Positions 35,652 through 44,354 are shown, numbered from the stretch's first letter. The stretch: DNA of 64,000 nt from Methylotenera mobilis JLW8 (GCF_000023705.1 NC_012968.1:1178001-1242000), one strand, 5' to 3'. Notes: generated by a model not told the origin, from the sequence alone. Numbers and translations: made by a program.

Positions 35652-35768
35652 ATGATAGCAACGATTGATGATCTACCCCCGATTGTTCATGGTAAAGCCG
35701 TACTTGTGAAAGCGGAACAGTACTTACCTATTTCAGCCACGAGTAACACACCAAACATACTGATTTAA
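35652..35768 (+). CDS. Possible 38-residue small ORF before the DedA gene
   Basis: An ATG at 35652 opens a frame that ends in TAA at 35766-35768, 16 bases before the DedA-rhodanese start. The peptide (MIATIDDLPPIVHGKAVLVK...) has a normal composition but matches nothing I know, and the ribosome site is poor. It may be a leader peptide or chance. Confidence 0.22.
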   Translation: MIATIDDLPPIVHGKAVLVKAEQYLPISATSNTPNILI

Positions 35769-35784
35769 CCCACGGATTGCACCT

Positions 35785-36729
35785 ATGGATTTATTGCTTA
35801 ATTTATTACATCAATACGGCTTGCTGATAGTGTTCTTGAATGTACTTCTGGAACAGATTGGCCTGCCCTTGCCTGCTTACCCTACAGTGTTGATCGCAAG
35901 TGCTATTAGCGTTAGCAATGGAACCTCCCTAGCAAGCTTGATGCTGGTTGCCGTGATTGGCGCACTACTTGCCGATATGTTCTGGTATGTTGCCGGACGC
36001 CGTTACGGTAAAAAAGTGATGAGTAAGCTGTGCAAAATCTCGCTATCGCCAGACTCATGCGTAAAACAAACCGAGTCGATGTATCTTAAGATTGGGCCGT
36101 CAGCGTTGTTGTTTTGCAAGTTTGTGCCGGGCTTTGCTTCTATTTCCAGTGCGCTGGCTGGGGCATTAGGCACTAAAACAATTACTTTTATTGTGCTTGA
36201 CGGCATAGGTGCAGCGATATGGGTAGGCTCAGCCGTGTTGCTGGGTTCCATGTTTAGCGCTTCGATTGACCAGCTACTGCTTACGCTGGTAGAAATGGGT
36301 AAATGGGGTGCGTTAATCATTGCCTTAGCGTTTACGCTGTTTATTGTGAATAAATGGTGGGAGCGCTATCGCTTTCTTAAAGCGTTAAGAATGGCGCGCA
36401 TTAGTGTAGATGCGTTAAATGAATTGTTGGTAAGCGGTAAGCAGCCTGTAATTATTGATACTAGGCCGCCAAATCTAATAGAAGATGGGTGGATTCCTAG
36501 TGCTAGATTTGTTACTACCGACCAGGTGAAGGACATTTTGCCTGAAATAGACATTAGTGAAGATATCGTTTTATATTGCGCCTGCCCAAATGAAGTGACT
36601 GCCGCTAAAGTAGCCAAGGCGTTTATGAATCATGGTTATTTCAATGTGCGGCCGCTCGCTGGCGGCATAGATGCATGGGTGGCGTCAGGGTTTGATGTAC
36701 ATAAGCCTGCTGATGGTGGGCAAAACTAG
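35785..36729 (+). CDS. DedA-family membrane protein fused to a rhodanese domain
   Basis: The first about 205 residues are a DedA/SNARE-associated membrane protein (EQIGLPLPAYPTVLIAS, FWYVAGRRYGKK, FCKFVPGFASISSALAGALG), a family that flips lipids or uses ion gradients across the inner membrane. A C-terminal rhodanese domain (about 208-305) has VIIDTRPPN and an active-site loop YCACPNEVTAA with Cys265. The fusion suggests that sulfur transfer or sensing is coupled to the membrane part. No start ambiguity is seen. Confidence 0.9.
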   Translation: MDLLLNLLHQYGLLIVFLNVLLEQIGLPLPAYPTVLIASAISVSNGTSLASLMLVAVIGALLADMFWYVAGRRYGKKVMSKLCKISLSPDSCVKQTESMYLKIGPSALLFCKFVPGFASISSALAGALGTKTITFIVLDGIGAAIWVGSAVLLGSMFSASIDQLLLTLVEMGKWGALIIALAFTLFIVNKWWERYRFLKALRMARISVDALNELLVSGKQPVIIDTRPPNLIEDGWIPSARFVTTDQVKDILPEIDISEDIVLYCACPNEVTAAKVAKAFMNHGYFNVRPLAGGIDAWVASGFDVHKPADGGQN

Positions 36730-36791
36730 CAGGCCGCCTGCACCATCTTGTGGGCTCTTAGCAGTGCTAGCTTCTGGCACGGCGTCCTGAC

Positions 36792-38027
36792 TTAAGACTC
36801 GCTGCATGTGGTGGCCGCCGCCACCGTGTGGTCATGCATGACAATTTTCGACACGAAGATAATCGCCAATATATTCAGTAATACTGCGATATAGCCTGCA
36901 CTTTCGTAGCCGCTAAACGTACCGCTGGCGTTTTGTGTGACGATGAATCCACCCAGCGTGGTCGATAAGCCCATCGCTAGCGATTGTACTGTGGAGTTAA
37001 GTAACATAAAGGTGCCGCGCAACTTGGGTTGTGCCGCAGAAATAATCACTGTCATGGCCGGAATCATACGCCCGGAAACTAACACGAAAAAAGCCGTGGT
37101 ATAGAGCAGCCAAGCCCATAAAGGCACTGGCCCTGACTGGGTAATGCAGATGATGGGGAAAACCGCCGCCAGCGCCACCAGCCTATACACCAGCACTTTC
37201 CCTGATTTATCAGTCCATCGCCCAATCAGCCGTGCCGTAATCAGCGTTGCGGCGCCACCTGCAAGGTAAATCAAGGGGATGTCATGCTGTGAAATCTCTA
37301 CGTTGTTGACGGCATATACTGTCAAATAAGGGATGACGGTAAAGCTGGAAAAAATGATCAGCGCAGAAAACAGGAGTGCCCGTATATGATTGGTATCGCG
37401 CAACACGGCAAGCATGGGCGCAAATGGATGGCTGCGCTTAATGCTTAAATGGTGATCTATGGTGGGTAGCAAACGCTGAGCAATCAATACAAATATTGCC
37501 GTGACGACTGCAATCAAGAAGAATGGTGAACGCCAAACGTAGTGTGTAGCAATCCACAATGAAAGCGGAACTCCCGCCACAGTAGAGATGGAGAATGCCG
37601 TGGAAATGATGCCATTGGCTTTACCACGACGTGTAAACGGGATAATGTCGCCCACCATGGTTTGAACCATCGCTCCCATGATGCCGCCAAAGACGCCGGC
37701 TAATCCACGAAACACAAGCAAGGCGGCATAGCTCGAGGCTAACCCGCAGGCTACAGTAGCGATGCCGAAGCAAATAGACATCGCTACTAGGAGTTGTTTG
37801 CGTTCAAATCTATCAATAAACGCTGCACCTAATAGCCCAGACAGCGCAGAGCTAAAGCTATAGGCGGCAACCAATAAGCCAAACTCGTGCGTATTAATGC
37901 TAAATTCTTTCATGATCATTGGGCCTAAAGGCATCATGATCATGAAGTCTAGGATATGAGTAAACTGAATGCCAGCAAGCGTCAGTAATACGCTGCGTTC
38001 ATTGTGGACGGGAGTTACTGTTGGCAT
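36792..38027 (-). CDS. Major facilitator superfamily transporter
   Basis: This 411-residue protein has twelve predicted helices and the MFS motif after helix 2 (GLLGAAFIDRFERKQLL), with GRWTDKSGKVLVY in the second half. It resembles drug/arabinose-type H+ antiporters, but the substrate cannot be read. It begins 7 bases after the pirin gene on the same strand, so the two are one transcript. Confidence 0.85.
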   Translation of the reverse strand: MPTVTPVHNERSVLLTLAGIQFTHILDFMIMMPLGPMIMKEFSINTHEFGLLVAAYSFSSALSGLLGAAFIDRFERKQLLVAMSICFGIATVACGLASSYAALLVFRGLAGVFGGIMGAMVQTMVGDIIPFTRRGKANGIISTAFSISTVAGVPLSLWIATHYVWRSPFFLIAVVTAIFVLIAQRLLPTIDHHLSIKRSHPFAPMLAVLRDTNHIRALLFSALIIFSSFTVIPYLTVYAVNNVEISQHDIPLIYLAGGAATLITARLIGRWTDKSGKVLVYRLVALAAVFPIICITQSGPVPLWAWLLYTTAFFVLVSGRMIPAMTVIISAAQPKLRGTFMLLNSTVQSLAMGLSTTLGGFIVTQNASGTFSGYESAGYIAVLLNILAIIFVSKIVMHDHTVAAATTCSES

Positions 38028-38034
38028 AGGTCAA

Positions 38035-38913
38035 TCATGGTCGTTGTGTAGTGCTTGTCAGTTGACCTGTTTGGTAATCGGTAATCGCTTGTAAAATTTC
38101 GTCTTGCGTATTCATGACAAAAGGTCCGTATTGGGCAATTGGTTCATGCAATGGCTTGGCCGCTACCAGTAAGAAAGCTGCTGGCTGATTTAGTGCGTTA
38201 ATTACTACAAAGTCTCCATCAGTAAGTTCACCTGCTACTTGGGGCATAAGTTGGTTTTGGCGTGTGTCTTCGCCGATGCTCACCCTGCCCTCGTATGCGT
38301 AGATGAAGGCTGTGTGCCCTGCTGGAATTGCATGTGCAAATGTCGCCCCGGCCGGTAAGTGTATATCCCAAAACAGTGGTGCTGTTGTGCCGCCTTGAAT
38401 GGGGCCAGACAATCCTTGACCTTCCATTTCTAACTTGCCAGCAACGGCTCTTACTTTTCCACCACTCTTTAAATGTACTTCAGGAATTTCTTCTGGGCAA
38501 ATATCTTTGTATGCCGTTGGCTTCATTTTTTCTTTGGCTGGTAAATTTAGCCATAACTGAAAGCCGTGCATGCGGCCACTTTCTTGCTGCGGAATTTCCG
38601 AGTGTATGATGCCTCGCCCCGCTGCCATCCACTGTGCGCCGCCACTTTTTAACTCGCCTTGATTGCCAAGGTGGTCTTTGTGCAGCATGTAACCTTCTAG
38701 CATGTAGGTTACCGTTTCAAACCCACGGTGAGGATGGTCTGGAAAGCCTGCAATGTAGTCGTCAGGGTTGTTTGATGAAAACTCATCCAGCATCAAAAAT
38801 GGATCAAGGCGAAAAGATGATGCCTTGCCTATGCTGCGGCTCAACCTTACCCCTGCACCGTCCGTGGTGGGGATGGCGGTAATTAATTGCTGCAATGTGC
38901 GTGTTTTCATCAA
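38035..38913 (-). CDS. Pirin family protein
   Basis: This is a two-domain cupin of 292 residues. The metal ligands are present: DHPHRGFETVTYMLEGYMLHKDH and GRGIIHSE. Bacterial pirins bind iron; some have quercetinase activity and others act as redox-sensitive regulators. It lies between the YceI genes and the MFS gene; two short hairpins (38924-38941 and 38981-38999) lie upstream, so it may have its own control. Confidence 0.92.
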   Translation of the reverse strand: MMKTRTLQQLITAIPTTDGAGVRLSRSIGKASSFRLDPFLMLDEFSSNNPDDYIAGFPDHPHRGFETVTYMLEGYMLHKDHLGNQGELKSGGAQWMAAGRGIIHSEIPQQESGRMHGFQLWLNLPAKEKMKPTAYKDICPEEIPEVHLKSGGKVRAVAGKLEMEGQGLSGPIQGGTTAPLFWDIHLPAGATFAHAIPAGHTAFIYAYEGRVSIGEDTRQNQLMPQVAGELTDGDFVVINALNQPAAFLLVAAKPLHEPIAQYGPFVMNTQDEILQAITDYQTGQLTSTTQRP

Positions 38914-39036
38914 AACATCCTTTCAGGTGCTGAGGCACCTGTTACTGCTATTGCCTCGGTTGGCACTAACGACAGTGCTACCGCAGACCTTTGCTGCGGA
39001 GCCGCTGATTTCTTAGTGTGCGCCTGGTTGTGCTAG

Positions 39037-39603
39037 TTATTGTTTAACCGCTTCAACCGGCAAGGTAATGGTAACTTCATCACCAACGTATGGCACATAT
39101 TTGCTCATATTGAAGTCAGAGCGCTTCACTGTTGCGGTTGCGTTTGCGCCGCAAGCATCTTTTTTCAGCATAGGGTGCGGCATGCACATAAATGAGGTCA
39201 CAGTTAACGTGACTGGTTTGCTAACGCCCTTAAGTGTCAGTGTGCCGTCTACAGAGGCTAATTTGTCACCATTGAAATTAAGTTTCTTTGAAGTGAAGTT
39301 AGCGGTAGGAAATTTCTCTGTGCTTAAGAAATCCTCACCTTGAATGTGCTCATTAAACAGTGGGTAGCCAGTGTTCACAGAGGTGGTGTCGATAGTGACA
39401 TCCATTGAGCCAGTTTTTGTTTCACGGTCAATGGTGATTTTCCCTGTTGTTTTGTCAAAGTGGCTCAATTGTGTTGAGTATCCAAAATGGCTGTAAGAGA
39501 AGCGTGGGAATGTATGTGTATTGTCAATTACATAAGTTTCTGGTGCTGCTAGTGCTGCGGTTGAAAAACTGGCTGCAATTGCTAAAAGTGCGATACGTTT
39601 CAT
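39037..39603 (-). CDS. YceI family periplasmic lipid-binding protein
   Basis: A signal peptide (MKRIALLAIAASFSTAALA) is followed by the YceI lipocalin-like fold: ETYVIDNTHTFPRFSYSHFGYST, IDTTSVNTGYPLFNEHIQGEDFLSTEKFPTANF and KPVTLTVTSFMC. YceI proteins bind isoprenoid or other amphiphilic molecules. It is 48 bases after a second yceI gene. Two Cys in the C-terminal half could form a disulfide. Confidence 0.92.
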   Translation of the reverse strand: MKRIALLAIAASFSTAALAAPETYVIDNTHTFPRFSYSHFGYSTQLSHFDKTTGKITIDRETKTGSMDVTIDTTSVNTGYPLFNEHIQGEDFLSTEKFPTANFTSKKLNFNGDKLASVDGTLTLKGVSKPVTLTVTSFMCMPHPMLKKDACGANATATVKRSDFNMSKYVPYVGDEVTITLPVEAVKQ

Positions 39604-39651
39604 AGTGTTACTCCTGATAGTAGTGATGTAAATAGTGTTGATTTGAAAAAG

Positions 39652-40215
39652 TTACTTGCTGGTGTTAGCCAAAAAGTGGAAGTTGATTTGTATATCGTTA
39701 GCAACGGTGCCAAAGTCTGACCACACGCCCTCGCCAATCGCAAAGTCAGCGCGCTTGAGTACAAAGCCACCGTCAACTGTGGCTGTGTTGCCCTGCGGGC
39801 TAAAGGTGAATGGCGCGCTAATCGTTTGTGTGTGCCCTTTAATGGTTATTTTCCCGCTGACCTCATAGCGGTTACCTGCTAGCTGTTTAACAGCGGTCGA
39901 TGTAAAAGTTGCCTTAGGGTATACCTTGGTGTTGAACCAGCTCTTACTTGATACTTCATCATTGGCCTCATCTGAGCCGGCATCGATACTGGCTAAATTA
40001 AGATCAAATGCAACTTTGGCATTAGCGAGCTTGGCAGGGTCAAATGCCAATTGCACATTGAATTTTTTAAAGCTGCCATCTACCGGCACGCCCATTTGCT
40101 TATACACAAAATGCAACGAGCTTTTATCGTACTGAATACTGGTGAATTCCGCTGCCTGAGCCGCAGGCACTAGCAGCAAAGCACTGATTGCGCTAGACCA
40201 TACTTTAATGTTCAT
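39652..40215 (-). CDS. YceI family periplasmic protein (second copy)
   Basis: I start at 40215 (MNIKVWSSAISALLLVPAAQA), a clean signal peptide; an ATG at 40230 would add five residues. The mature part has the YceI pattern: FTSIQYDKSSLHFVYKQMGVPVDGSF, ASIDAGSDEANDEVSSKSWFNTKVYPKATFTS, ISAPFTF. It is clearly diverged from the first copy, so this is an old pair. It lies downstream of cytochrome b561, as in the yceJ-yceI arrangement. Confidence 0.9.
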   Translation of the reverse strand: MNIKVWSSAISALLLVPAAQAAEFTSIQYDKSSLHFVYKQMGVPVDGSFKKFNVQLAFDPAKLANAKVAFDLNLASIDAGSDEANDEVSSKSWFNTKVYPKATFTSTAVKQLAGNRYEVSGKITIKGHTQTISAPFTFSPQGNTATVDGGFVLKRADFAIGEGVWSDFGTVANDIQINFHFLANTSK

Positions 40216-40280
40216 TTTGTAGCCTTTCATTTATCTTAATTGGCAGATGTTTTATTGGAATATGTTTTCTGCTATACGTT

Positions 40281-40820
40281 TTAACGAGCACGCCATGGCA
40301 GTATGCGACGCAACACATCATCTTTATCTAGCACATGGTGTTTGATGGCGGCGGTGATATGTCCGAGCACTACAGCTGCCATTGAGTAACTTAAAATCAT
40401 GTGTACAGCTTGTAGGGAATCACCCAGAGCCTTATCTTTAGCCAGTAAATCTGGGATAGGTAGCACGCCAAAATATACGGTTTGGAAACCTTTGGCAGAA
40501 CTCATCAACCAGCCGGACAACGGAATAGCTATCATTAAAAAGTAAAGCACGCCGTGCCCAATGTGTGCGCCAAGCTTTGCTAGCTTAGATATGGTCCATG
40601 GTAATACCGGTGGGCGATGCTTTATACGCCATGCTAGACGTAGCATTACCAACATAAACGCCGTTACCCCGGCCCATTTGTGCCATGAGTAAATTTGCAG
40701 CTTAAATGGGGAAAATTTAAGCTCATGCATATACAAACCAACGGCAAATAGCGCAATGAGTAATAGCGCCATTAACCAATGGATAACGATAGCAGTCAGT
40801 GTGTAGCGAGTTTCTTGCAT
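40281..40820 (-). CDS. Cytochrome b561 (YceJ-like)
   Basis: This four-helix, 179-residue di-haem b protein starts MQETRYTLTAIVIHWLMALLLIALF with His in helix 1, continues with SWHKWAGVTAFMLVMLRLAWR, and has further His in helices 3 and 4 (GHGVLYFLMIAIPLSGWLMSS, GHITAAIKHHVLDKDDVLRRILPW). It moves electrons between the quinone pool and a periplasmic partner. It is first in the YceI operon and divergent from a LysR gene. Confidence 0.93.
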   Translation of the reverse strand: MQETRYTLTAIVIHWLMALLLIALFAVGLYMHELKFSPFKLQIYSWHKWAGVTAFMLVMLRLAWRIKHRPPVLPWTISKLAKLGAHIGHGVLYFLMIAIPLSGWLMSSAKGFQTVYFGVLPIPDLLAKDKALGDSLQAVHMILSYSMAAVVLGHITAAIKHHVLDKDDVLRRILPWRAR

Positions 40821-40865
40821 GGCAATGGTTTGTGTTAAGTTGATAGGATGCTATTAAACATTTTA

Positions 40866-40878
40866 TTTATCAGATAAA
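40866..40878. promoter_or_regulatory. Inverted repeat in the b561/LysR intergenic region
   Basis: TTTATC-A-GATAAA is a perfect 6-bp inverted repeat, 46 bases upstream of the cytochrome gene. Together with the 40904-40918 site it may form the LysR control region. Confidence 0.4.
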
Positions 40879-40903
40879 AAAGTATAATATTTAGCTATTT
40901 ATT

Positions 40904-40918
40904 ATCTAAAAATTAGAT
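40904..40918. promoter_or_regulatory. LysR-type binding site (ATC-N9-GAT)
   Basis: ATCTAAAAATTAGAT is a 15-bp palindrome that contains the T-N11-A type core, ending 7 bases before the LysR start. It fits autoregulation and control of the divergent b561-YceI operon. Confidence 0.5.
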
Positions 40919-40925
40919 TAATACC

Positions 40926-41810
40926 ATGCCGAATATCTCTCTTGAACAATGGCGTTCCCTGATTGCAGTAGTGGAAACTGGCAGCTATGCGCAGGCCGCA
41001 GAGAAGCTTTATAAAAGCCAGTCGGCGGTGACTTATGCCGTGCAAAAGATTGAATCCTTGTTGGCACTAAAAGCATTTGAGATTCAAGGGCGTAAAGCAG
41101 TGCTGACGCCCACTGGGCAAATGTTGTATCGGCGCGCCCTTGCGCTGGTGAATGAGGCTAACGATTTGGAAGCGGCTGCCAATCGTCTTTCTGCTGGTTG
41201 GGAGGCGGTGATTCATATCGCGGCTGAAATCTTATTCCCTACCCGCTTGCTCTTGAATTGCCTCAATCAATTTGGGCAAGAAAGCCCGCATACGCGAGTG
41301 GAGTTGATTGAATCTGTCTTAGGCGGCACTTCCGATGCGCTATATAAAGGCGAGGCCGATTTAGCTATCTCCCCTAATATCCCGTCAGGTTTTTTAGGGG
41401 ATGAGATTATGACGATCCAGCTGATTGCTGTGGCGCAATGTGATCATCCGTTGCATCAATTAAATCGTGTATTAACCTATAGGGACTTGCAGTCACATCG
41501 TCATATCGTGGTGCGTGATTCTGGCGCCAAGCGTGATAAAAGCACGGCGACCATAGAAGTGAATCAACGCTGGACGGTGAGCAATATTGCAACCTCGATT
41601 GAAGCCTTAACGATGGGTTTTGGTTTTGCCTGGCTGCCGGCTTCACATATCAATGAGCAGTTGCAATCTGGGCAGTTAAAAGCGCTGCCACTACGCGAAG
41701 GCGGCATACGCATCATCCCGCTCTATCTTATTTACGCAAGGCCTGATCTGGCCGGGCCAGGAGTTAGGCGTTTGGCGGAAATATTAATGCAGGCTGCATA
41801 TGGTAAATAA
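40926..41810 (+). CDS. LysR family transcriptional regulator
   Basis: This 294-residue protein has an N-terminal winged helix-turn-helix (LEQWRSLIAVVETGSYAQAAEKLYKSQSAVTYAVQKIESLL) and a C-terminal effector-binding domain. It is divergent from cytochrome b561-yceI-yceI with 105 bases between; that layout usually means it controls the neighbouring operon. The ligand is unknown. No alternative start is needed. Confidence 0.92.
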   Translation: MPNISLEQWRSLIAVVETGSYAQAAEKLYKSQSAVTYAVQKIESLLALKAFEIQGRKAVLTPTGQMLYRRALALVNEANDLEAAANRLSAGWEAVIHIAAEILFPTRLLLNCLNQFGQESPHTRVELIESVLGGTSDALYKGEADLAISPNIPSGFLGDEIMTIQLIAVAQCDHPLHQLNRVLTYRDLQSHRHIVVRDSGAKRDKSTATIEVNQRWTVSNIATSIEALTMGFGFAWLPASHINEQLQSGQLKALPLREGGIRIIPLYLIYARPDLAGPGVRRLAEILMQAAYGK

Positions 41811-42007
41811 AATTTAATACAATAAGATATTGTTATTAGTTAATGTAAAACATTAATTTTAATCATGATTGCTAGATGCATTTTTCCTATATAAATTTAT
41901 TGGATATTGGTATTATCTCGGCTCGATTTGAGATCGAATAAATAGTCATTAATTACTAGATTATTTTTAACTAATTCAATCAATTTGCAATAGAAATCAG
42001 GATAAGC

Positions 42008-42316
42008 ATGACAGCAACAAATATAGCGCTTAAAGTACCCTTTAGTGAAAAAGACCAAGCCAAAGCGTTGGGTGCTAAGTGGAATGCAGAGGCAAAACAC
42101 TGGTACGTGCCGCAAGGTGTGAACGCGGAGCCATTTGCCAAATGGATCACCGTCGGTGCAGCACCATCCAGCATGCCAGCCCCAGCTGTTAAATCAGCTG
42201 TCAAACATGCGCCAGCCGCTAAATCAGCGCCTATTAGCAATGACGCAATTGACGACGATCTTGATGCCATCAATGCACGATTGAGAGATGCATTCGAAGC
42301 AAGAGATTTTGAATAG
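42008..42316 (+). CDS. Small DUF5710-domain protein
   Basis: The N-terminal about 45 residues (ALKVPFSEKDQAKALGAKWN...KHWYVPQGVNAEPFAKWI) match the DUF5710 pattern, a domain often attached to plasmid primases, topoisomerases and helicases. Here it stands alone with an Ala/Pro-rich linker and an acidic C-terminal helix. The chromosomal role is unknown. The domain may bind DNA; that is inference. rdgC follows 148 bases downstream. Confidence 0.75.
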   Translation: MTATNIALKVPFSEKDQAKALGAKWNAEAKHWYVPQGVNAEPFAKWITVGAAPSSMPAPAVKSAVKHAPAAKSAPISNDAIDDDLDAINARLRDAFEARDFE

Positions 42317-42464
42317 CTTAAAAATTATCCAATAGTTAGCTGATGCCATCCGCATTTAAATAAATCTGGAATTTAATGAAGACCAACCTTTAATTAAAAT
42401 AAAGAAGGCATCCATCAACGCCTAAGTTCAGTATAATCGGCGCTTTTTTTCGAGCGCCCTTCCC

Positions 42465-43364
42465 ATGTGGTTTAAAAACACCTTTATCTATCGTCTGGCA
42501 ACAGACAGCACCATTACGCACGACCAGCTACTTGAAAAGCTATCAGAGAAGCCTTTGCTACCATGTGGCGGCCTAGATAAGCAAAGCCGTGGCTGGATTG
42601 CATGCCACAGTGACAAGTTGGTACATCATGGTAATGGACAATTGCTGTTTGCGTTAGGCGTAGAGCAAAAGCTGTTGCCAGCCACTATCATTAACCGATT
42701 CTTAAAAGAGCGTGTTACTGAGATTGAAGCTCAGCAAGGCTATAAAGTTGGCCGTAAAGAGAAAAAAGAAATCAAAGAAGCGGTGACTGAAGAGTTGCTA
42801 CCGCGTGCTTTCGCATTGCAGCGCACCACATATGCTTGGTTAGACCCTATCAATGGCTACTTAGTGATAGATGCCGCTTCTTCAACTAAAGCGGAGGAGT
42901 TATTAGAGTTTTTTAATAAGTCCATTGAAAATGTGCCGTTCAAACAATTACATACGAATGTATCTGCAGTGAGCGCGATGACGGATTGGTTGGCTAGTGG
43001 CAATGCGCCATCAGGTTTTACTATAGACCGTGAGTTAGAGTTGCGCGCCGCTGGCGAAGGTAAAGCCACCATTCGCTATGCTAACCATGCCCTTGAAGGC
43101 GATGAAATACTGAAGCATATTGCCTCAGGCAAACGTGTGACGCGCTTAGGCATGACTTGGAATGACAGAATTTCTTTTGTGCTAACTGAGCAAATGCAAA
43201 TTAAACGCTTGGAATTTTTAGATATTATTAAAGAGGACGTCACAACACTGGCAGAAGATGCAGATGAGATATTTGCGCTGGATTTCACCCTGATGACAGG
43301 TGAGTTGGCAAAAATGTTTACTGATTTGACCCATGCACTTGGTGGAGAGGCACCACGTAATTAG
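42465..43364 (+). CDS. rdgC: Recombination-associated protein RdgC
   Basis: RdgC is a ring-shaped DNA-binding protein that limits RecA action. The start MWFKNTFIYRLA, the segment CGGLDKQSRGWI and the long helical KVGRKEKKEIKEAVTEELLPRAF are family signatures. The length of 299 is normal. A TATAAT at 42432-42437 and a small GGCGC/GCGCC stem lie directly upstream. Confidence 0.95.
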   Translation: MWFKNTFIYRLATDSTITHDQLLEKLSEKPLLPCGGLDKQSRGWIACHSDKLVHHGNGQLLFALGVEQKLLPATIINRFLKERVTEIEAQQGYKVGRKEKKEIKEAVTEELLPRAFALQRTTYAWLDPINGYLVIDAASSTKAEELLEFFNKSIENVPFKQLHTNVSAVSAMTDWLASGNAPSGFTIDRELELRAAGEGKATIRYANHALEGDEILKHIASGKRVTRLGMTWNDRISFVLTEQMQIKRLEFLDIIKEDVTTLAEDADEIFALDFTLMTGELAKMFTDLTHALGGEAPRN

Positions 43365-43501
43365 TGTTTATCAGCCCGGGCATGAGTTAGTCTGTGTAAT
43401 TGAGGTGTGTATTAAAATGTGCAATCAAGACGCGATGCCGCCCAACTTGGATACGCAGTTGGGCATACCTAGCCTGTAAAGCTTGAGTTTTGCCTGAATG
43501 A

Positions 43502-43678
43502 TTACTCTACTGATGTAAATTTCAGCATAAACTCAGCCTCATCTCGAACGAATACCTGTTCTGGCCGATCAACGGGGGAATACACTACCATCTTTGTACC
43601 ATCACGGCTGTTGGTGCAGTCTGTGGCGTGATGTAAGATTTTATAAAGATTTAGGTTTTTATTATTACGCCAAAGCAT
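43502..43678 (-). CDS. DUF1653-like small protein
   Basis: A 58-codon frame runs on the minus strand from ATG at 43678 to TAA at 43502. The product (LYKILHHATDCTNSRDGTKM, then VVYSPVDRPEQVFVRDEAEF) follows the DUF1653 pattern Y-x-V/I-L-x2-A-x-(D/H)-(S/C)-(E/T)...MVVY...(V)R(P)xxxF. The usual length is 60-80 residues, so it may lack the first strand. An AAGG lies 10 bases upstream. The match is by eye. Confidence 0.6.
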   Translation of the reverse strand: MLWRNNKNLNLYKILHHATDCTNSRDGTKMVVYSPVDRPEQVFVRDEAEFMLKFTSVE

Positions 43679-43717
43679 GTCTTGATTACCTTTTAATTCA
43701 GTTTTCTGTAAATATAA

Positions 43718-43746
43718 ACAAAAGGCTCCGCAATGGAGCCTTTTGT
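43718..43746 (-). terminator. Bidirectional Rho-independent terminator
   Basis: ACAAAAGGCTCC and GGAGCCTTTTGT form a perfect 12-bp stem around five bases, with built-in A and T runs. It lies 27 bases after the Yip1-type gene on the minus strand. Confidence 0.85.
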
Positions 43747-43772
43747 TAGTGTGCGTTTAAACAAGGTCGTTA

Positions 43773-44354
43773 TTATAAGTTCTGTACGCTACCCAGTACC
43801 ACTAGCGTAACAATCATGAGCAAAGCCCATCCAATCACCCCTGCGGTTAATACCGCGCCAAACATCAGAATCGCGTGTCCACGCTCTTTAATATGAAACA
43901 CCGCCGGTACGCCGTAATAGATAAACCCAACCGTTGCCATTAATGCCATGGTGAGTACCACCAAGTTAAACGTCATGTCAGGAACCAGCAGCACGATAGG
44001 TGCTAACCATAAAGGAGTAGGTGCTACTGCTGCCAGTGTAAATGCTTGATGGTAGCTGGGGTGGATTTCTGCCACCTCCCCTAATTGGCGAATAATGAGC
44101 CCCATAACCGGTACTGAGGCTAACTCAACCACGAACAGAATAGCTGCGACTAATAGTAATTTATGACTAGGTAACGCTGGAAGTAAGCCTCCCGCGTATT
44201 TCCCCGCTGCACAGTAGACAAAAAGTGGGGGAATCAATGACATTGGGACTACATGTAACAAATAAAGCCTGTGCATAGACAGCTTGCGCTGTACAAGATG
44301 TCGCCATCCTTTTGTTGGTACGAAAAACAACCAGAATAAATTTAAAAGACTCAT
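43773..44354 (-). CDS. Yip1-family membrane protein
   Basis: This is a 193-residue integral membrane protein with about five helices (LLLVAAILFVVELASVPVMGLII, AFTLAAVAPTPLWLAPIVLLVP, LVVLTMALMATVGFIYYGVPAVF, GAVLTAGVIGWALLMIVTLVVL). The conserved AxxxTP-x-W and YGVP-type motifs fit the bacterial Yip1 domain. Function in bacteria is unknown. It has a strong terminator directly downstream. Confidence 0.8.
   Translation of the reverse strand: MSLLNLFWLFFVPTKGWRHLVQRKLSMHRLYLLHVVPMSLIPPLFVYCAAGKYAGGLLPALPSHKLLLVAAILFVVELASVPVMGLIIRQLGEVAEIHPSYHQAFTLAAVAPTPLWLAPIVLLVPDMTFNLVVLTMALMATVGFIYYGVPAVFHIKERGHAILMFGAVLTAGVIGWALLMIVTLVVLGSVQNL

Larger units (their letters stand above)
35393..35784. other. 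Intergenic region between hup and the DedA-rhodanese gene
   Basis: It contains the HU terminator hairpin (35446-35474) and a possible 38-codon frame (35652-35768). No known RNA or gene family is recognised in the rest. Confidence 0.5.
43365..43772. other. Region after rdgC holding a small gene and a terminator
   Basis: It contains the DUF1653-like gene (43502-43678), the terminator at 43718-43746, and an 8-bp hairpin GCCCAACT/AGTTGGGC at 43440-43464 that may end rdgC transcription but lacks a T-run. Confidence 0.55.
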
